From assembly GCA_905236145.1 (NCBI GenBank), contig CAJOOE010000103.1:1-10097 (forward strand): 10,097 nt of DNA, in the 5' to 3' direction. The DNA is from an uncultured Selenomonadaceae bacterium (GTDB taxonomy: Bacteria > Bacillota > Negativicutes > Selenomonadales > Selenomonadaceae). The notes below the pieces were generated by a model, which searched no databases, was not told the DNA's origin, and saw nothing but the letters and a program-made list of their open reading frames with translations. This document shows, piece by piece, positions 7,772 through 10,097 of the stretch; the stretch's first letter is position 1; every line of letters starts with the position of its first letter. A program made the translations under genes and the position numbers.

Positions 7772-8536
7772 TCACTTTCCGAAAAACTTTCGTTTCAGAA
7801 ACGAGCCGCCTTTTTTTATCCAATTAACCTTTTCCAACATTACGACATCGGTTTCGACAGTCTTTAAATTTTTCGTCAAAATCCACACGTCGAGCAGACG
7901 CTCCGAAATATATCCGTAAAGCCGATATTTTTCGCCTTGCAAGCCGTTTTCGTCCATCAGTTTTTCATACCGGAAAAGAATATCGAAAAGCCATTCAAAA
8001 TATTCGTCCGCCAAATTTTTCGGCATGACAAACATATTCCACAGATGAACTTTTCGCCGCTCCATGACTTCATCGAACGCCGGCAAAAATTCCGGGTGAA
8101 ATTTGCCGATAATTTTTCGCGTTTCAATCAAATCTCTTTCCGAATGGGCATGAGTATATTGACTGCGGACGGTTTCAATGTAATAATTCCGGAATTTCGG
8201 CAAAATCACGTCCGCACTTTTCAAAAGTTCCTCGTAATCTTTGCGTTTCAAAATTTGAGTTTTTCGCTTTTCGATACTGCCGAAAAAACTTTTTCGACCG
8301 AAATAACGCCGATAATGACAAAGACCCAGATAATCGCACTTCAAATTTTTCCACGCCCAATAGAGTCCGGAGAGTTCGGAATAATTTATATTTTTCTCGG
8401 AAATGTTGTCGCCGGTATCGTCGCCCGGAAATCCCAAATCCGGCTTGCCTTTTTTCCCGACGTGCAGCGGCATGTAAATATCGTCATCCGGGAACCAATA
8501 TTTTTTGTGAGCCGCCACCAAAATTTTTATATCCAA
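7772..8536 (-). CDS. DUF4422 glycosyltransferase-like protein (single domain)
   Basis: This 254-residue protein belongs to DUF4422, a family repeatedly found in capsule and O-antigen loci and thought to act as glycosyltransferases; I recall that some streptococcal members are assigned as Galf transferases, which would suit the neighbouring glf. Conserved landmarks are VAAHKKY (7-13), GDNISEKN (42-49), GLYWAWKN (57-64), LGLCHYRRYF (70-79), YTHAHSERDL (127-136), HLWNMFVM (164-171) and GYISERLLDVW (208-218). It is the usual single-domain length and has no membrane segment or signal peptide. The start is a TTG at 8536, supported by GGAGGG at good spacing (around 8543-8549) and by the family-typical start DIKILVAAHK. 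It follows glf by 17 bases. It is related to, but clearly diverged from, the DUF4422 half of the larger protein further along the operon. Donor and linkage are unproven. Confidence 0.88.
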   Translation of the reverse strand: MDIKILVAAHKKYWFPDDDIYMPLHVGKKGKPDLGFPGDDTGDNISEKNINYSELSGLYWAWKNLKCDYLGLCHYRRYFGRKSFFGSIEKRKTQILKRKDYEELLKSADVILPKFRNYYIETVRSQYTHAHSERDLIETRKIIGKFHPEFLPAFDEVMERRKVHLWNMFVMPKNLADEYFEWLFDILFRYEKLMDENGLQGEKYRLYGYISERLLDVWILTKNLKTVETDVVMLEKVNWIKKGGSFLKRKFFGK

Positions 8537-8554
8537 GATTTTCCCTCCGAAAAA

Positions 8555-9697
8555 TCATTTTGAAATTTCTTCGTAAACCTCCAACGCTCTTTTAACCATA
8601 TCGTCCATGTCGTAATAGCGATATTCGGCAAGACGACCGACCGGAATTATTTGAGGATACTTTGAAACTTCAGCCGCATATTTTTCGTAAGCCGCTTTTG
8701 CCTCGTCCGTGAAAATCGGATAGTAGGGAACATTTTCGCCGGGAATGTAAGTTTGCGGAAACTCTTTTAAAATCGTCGTGCGATCCGACTTTACCGGGTG
8801 AATGTTTTTAAATTCGGTGACGCGTGTGAAGTCGTAATTGTTGGGATAATTTATCGTCGCCGGTTCCTGAAAATGTTCTTCCTTAATCGTCTCAAATTTC
8901 ATCTCAACGCTCCTGTAAGGAAGTGCACCGAATTTCATGTCAAAGAGTTCGTCGAGTTGTCCGGTGTAAATAAGTTTCCCGTCAAATTTCGTGTCGAGCA
9001 GGAAAATTTTTCCGTCCTCAATTCTCATGATTTCTTTAAAATCGGTGTTAAGCAGAAGTTTAATATTTTTATTGTCGAGAATATTTTTGACGAGTGCGGT
9101 ATATCCGCGAGTCGGCAGGGCTTGAAAGCGATCGTTGAAATATCTGTCGTCGCGTCCGACAAAGACCGGAACTCTTGCCGTCACCGCTCCGGCAATTTTA
9201 TCCGGAGTTTGTCCCCATTGTTTTTCGGTGTAATGCAGGAAAATTTTTTCGTAAACATAATCCGCCAAAAATTGCAGGTCGGGATCCGAAGATTTTTTCA
9301 ACTCCAAAATCGGAACTTTCTGCCCGTACTCAAAATTTTTCAGCAGGGCGGTTTCCAAACGGTCGGCAAGACTTTGAGGAAAAACCTCTCGCATCGTGTT
9401 GAAGTTGAAAGGAATCGGCACGGGCTGCCCGTCAATCATGGCTTTAACCCGGTGATGATAGACTATCCAATCGGTGAACTTCGACAAATATTTCCAGACA
9501 TTTTCATCGTCCGTGTGGAAAAGATGCGGGCCGTATTTGTGAATTAAAATACCGTTTTCGTCAACTTCGTCGTAACAATTTCCGGCGATATGATTTCTGC
9601 GTTCGACAACCAAAACTTTTTTATTTTCTTTGCTTGCGAAACGTTCGGCAAGCACTGCACCGGCAAATCCGGCTCCGATAATCACAACATCAAACAT
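8555..9697 (-). CDS. glf: UDP-galactopyranose mutase
   Basis: This FAD-dependent enzyme interconverts UDP-galactopyranose and UDP-galactofuranose in the cytoplasm and supplies the Galf donor. At 380 residues it matches bacterial Glf. Visible features are the N-terminal dinucleotide fold VVIIGAGFAGAV (4-15) with the following VVERRNHIAGN (30-40), YGPHLFHT (55-62), PFNFNTM (96-102), YTEKQWG (156-162) with the substrate-stacking Trp161, TARVPVF, and the C-terminal FAD/pyrophosphate segment GRLAEYRYYDMDD (354-366). The ATG at 9697 follows GGGGGAGGT by about 11 bases, and the protein begins right at the Rossmann strand, so the start is secure. It is the first gene of the minus-strand operon. Its leading position implies that Galf is a core sugar of the glycan built by the genes behind it. 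It appears intact and functional. Confidence 0.98.
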   Translation of the reverse strand: MFDVVIIGAGFAGAVLAERFASKENKKVLVVERRNHIAGNCYDEVDENGILIHKYGPHLFHTDDENVWKYLSKFTDWIVYHHRVKAMIDGQPVPIPFNFNTMREVFPQSLADRLETALLKNFEYGQKVPILELKKSSDPDLQFLADYVYEKIFLHYTEKQWGQTPDKIAGAVTARVPVFVGRDDRYFNDRFQALPTRGYTALVKNILDNKNIKLLLNTDFKEIMRIEDGKIFLLDTKFDGKLIYTGQLDELFDMKFGALPYRSVEMKFETIKEEHFQEPATINYPNNYDFTRVTEFKNIHPVKSDRTTILKEFPQTYIPGENVPYYPIFTDEAKAAYEKYAAEVSKYPQIIPVGRLAEYRYYDMDDMVKRALEVYEEISK

Positions 9698-9732
9698 TTT
9701 TAACTTTACCTCCCCCTAATATTCCGGAAAAG

Positions 9733-9762
9733 TTTATATTAAATCGCGGCAAAATGCAACAA
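9733..9762 (-). promoter_or_regulatory. Candidate sigma70 promoter of the glf operon
   Basis: On the minus strand, a -35-like TTGTTG (9757-9762) and a -10-like TATAAA (9733-9738) are separated by 18 bases. Transcription would begin near 9726, giving a leader of about 30 bases that contains the GGGGGAGGT ribosome site. The match is moderate. A neighbouring overlapping TTGTTG/TAATAT pair (9760-9765 and 9736-9741, also 18 bases apart) is an alternative. Confidence 0.5.
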
Positions 9763-9777
9763 CAAAAATAAGGTAAA

Positions 9778-9803
9778 CGGGGAAATCGGTTCAGGTTTCC
9801 CCG
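9778..9803. repeat. GC-rich inverted repeat (hairpin or operator)
   Basis: A perfect 8-base stem, CGGGGAAA (9778-9785) with TTTCCCCG (9796-9803), encloses a 10-base loop. It lies just upstream of the operon's candidate -35 box. Read on the minus strand it is followed by TTTACCTTATTTTTG, a loosely T-rich tail, so it might stop leftward antisense transcription entering from the secreted-protein gene. It could equally be a protein-binding site. CGGTTC also occurs twice here, once in the loop and once near 9810. Confidence 0.5.
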
Positions 9804-9822
9804 ACAGCCCGGTTCCGCAATC

Positions 9823-9834
9823 TTGACTTGTCAA
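9823..9834. repeat. Dyad TTGAC-TT-GTCAA over the -35 box
   Basis: A perfect 5-2-5 inverted repeat covers the -35 element of the rightward promoter. A regulator bound here would compete with RNA polymerase. It may be coincidental, since the -35 consensus itself supplies one half. Confidence 0.4.
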
Positions 9835-9851
9835 ATAAATTTTCTTATAAT
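9823..9851 (+). promoter_or_regulatory. Near-consensus sigma70 promoter for the secreted-protein gene
   Basis: TTGACT (9823-9828; 5/6) and TATAAT (9846-9851; 6/6) are separated by exactly 17 bases. Transcription should start near 9858, giving a leader of about 62 bases before the ATG at 9920. This is the strongest promoter in the window and implies high constitutive or repressor-controlled expression. Confidence 0.85.
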
Positions 9852-9856
9852 CCTTT

Positions 9857-9868
9857 AAACGAACGTTT
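9857..9868. repeat. Dyad AAACG-AA-CGTTT at the expected transcription start
   Basis: This perfect 5-2-5 inverted repeat sits at the predicted +1 of the rightward promoter. Its AAACGAAC segment can also pair, with one bulge, with GTTTCGTTT at 9897-9905 just before the ribosome site, so a leader stem is possible. A second ACGAA...TTCGT pair lies at 9888-9903. Confidence 0.35.
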
Positions 9869-9919
9869 TAAATAAAATTTCGGATTGACGAACAAAGTTT
9901 CGTTTGAGGTGAAAAGTCT

Positions 9920-10097
9920 ATGGAGATAAAAAAGATAATTGTCGGAGCGGCGGCGGCGGCAATTTTTATAAATCCGGCAACAAGTTTGGCAGATGATGTC
10001 GTTGTTTTCGGCAGTGAGTTTGAAGAAGATTTCAACGAAAATCCGCCGGAAGAAACACCCGCACCGGTCGAAGTCAAAGTTGCGGAAGATGTACCCG
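9920..10097 (+). CDS. Secreted or envelope protein of unknown function, N-terminal part
   Basis: The gene starts at ATG 9920 with GAGGTG 8 bases upstream and runs off the window after 59 codons. The product begins with a clear Sec signal peptide: Lys4-Lys5, a hydrophobic core IIVGAAAAAIFI (6-17) and a likely signal peptidase I site after SLA (22-24), with mature protein starting at Asp25. No lipobox Cys is seen. The visible mature part (25-59) is very acidic and holds a Pro/Glu-rich stretch, NPPEETPAPVE, that looks like a flexible linker. It is transcribed divergently from the polysaccharide operon and behind a strong promoter, which fits an abundant envelope protein. I do not recognise the family. 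Confidence 0.8.
   Translation, partial: MEIKKIIVGAAAAAIFINPATSLADDVVVFGSEFEEDFNENPPEETPAPVEVKVAEDVP

Larger units (their letters stand above)
1..9762 (-). other. Galf polysaccharide synthesis and export operon
   Basis: Eight co-directional genes run without a gap over 42 bases: glf, DUF4422, GlfT2-like, wzm, wzt, DUF4422-GT8, MBOAT, ClC. Junction gaps are 17, 17, a 4-base overlap, 12, 24, 18 and 42 bases. No rho-independent terminator was recognised between them. The ClC gene has the widest gap and could have its own weak promoter. Synthesis of UDP-Galf, transfer, export and acylation are thus encoded together. The downstream end lies outside the window. Confidence 0.8.
9698..9919. other. 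Divergent intergenic control region
   Basis: This 222-base non-coding stretch separates glf, read leftward, from the secreted-protein gene, read rightward. It contains a leftward candidate promoter, a GC-rich hairpin in the middle, a strong rightward promoter, two 12-base dyads around that promoter's -10, and ribosome binding sites at both ends (GGGGGAGGT at 9708-9716 on minus; GAGGTG at 9906-9911 on plus). No open frame with a convincing ribosome site was seen within it. Confidence 0.8.

Noticed and set aside
7755..7823. Longer N-terminus of the GlfT2-like protein starting at TTG 7823
   Set aside because: It would overlap the upstream gene by 52 bases and has only AAAGG at short spacing, whereas TTG 7754 has GGGAGGG at ideal spacing. 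It is kept as an alternative.
8798..9547. 249-codon plus-strand open frame opposite glf
   Set aside because: The minus strand encodes an unmistakable complete Glf. The antisense product has no known motif and no upstream ribosome site that I can see.
9778..9803. Hairpin as a true rho-independent terminator
   Set aside because: In the plus direction no T run follows, and in the minus direction the T run is interrupted (TTTACCTTATTTTTG). It also lies at the start, not the end, of known transcripts.
9829..9860. Minus-strand TTGACA (complement of 9829-9834) as the operon's -35 box
   Set aside because: No acceptable -10 hexamer lies 16 to 18 bases downstream on that strand; the match is a by-product of the dyad over the plus-strand -35.
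9947..9961. GCG triplet repeat at the start of the secreted-protein gene as a phase-variable tract
   Set aside because: There are only four GCG units plus GCA, encoding the Ala-rich core of a signal peptide. Changes in triplet number would not shift the frame.
9868..10077. 69-codon minus-strand open frame opposite the secreted-protein gene
   Set aside because: It is low-complexity and Ser/Ala/Phe-rich, covers the opposite strand's promoter leader and signal-peptide gene, and lacks a ribosome site.

Overview
The window is a stretch of roughly 40% GC bacterial DNA (estimated by eye). It is dominated by one tightly packed gene cluster read on the minus strand, from about position 9700 down past position 1. 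The cluster looks like a cell-envelope polysaccharide locus built around galactofuranose (Galf). In transcription order it contains UDP-galactopyranose mutase (glf), a short DUF4422 protein, a GlfT2-like galactofuranosyltransferase, the ABC-2 permease (Wzm type) and ATPase (Wzt type) of a polysaccharide exporter, a DUF4422 protein fused to a GT8-like domain, an AlgI/DltB-type MBOAT O-acyltransferase, and a ClC-family anion transporter whose 3' end lies beyond the left edge. Gaps between these genes are 12 to 42 bases, and one junction is a 4-base ATGA overlap, so they are very probably one operon.

The likely joint function is as follows. Glf makes UDP-Galf from UDP-Galp. The GlfT2-like enzyme and one or both DUF4422 proteins would build a Galf-containing glycan on a lipid carrier in the cytoplasm. 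The Wzm/Wzt pair would flip the finished chain across the inner membrane, and the MBOAT protein could acylate it. No chain-initiating phosphoglycosyl transferase, Wzx/Wzy pair, ligase or SGNH acyltransferase partner is present, so these must lie elsewhere if they exist.

Positions 9698-9919 form a divergent control region. It holds a weak candidate promoter for the operon, a GC-rich hairpin, a near-consensus sigma70 promoter facing right, and two short dyads flanking that promoter's -10 box. To the right, a plus-strand gene for a secreted or envelope protein of unknown function starts at 9920 and is cut by the window end.

Strong GGAGG-type ribosome binding sites, two probable TTG starts, AT-rich spacers and an O-antigen-style exporter suggest a Firmicutes-like genome, perhaps one of the outer-membrane-bearing Negativicutes. 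This is an inference from style and gene content only. No rRNA, tRNA, CRISPR array, insertion sequence or phage gene was seen.

The points most worth following up are the ClC protein, whose gating glutamate is replaced by alanine, and the GT8-like domain, whose DXD metal-binding motif is replaced by His-Trp-Asn. The unusual pairing of a short-Wzt exporter, Galf genes, an MBOAT and a ClC in one operon is also notable.
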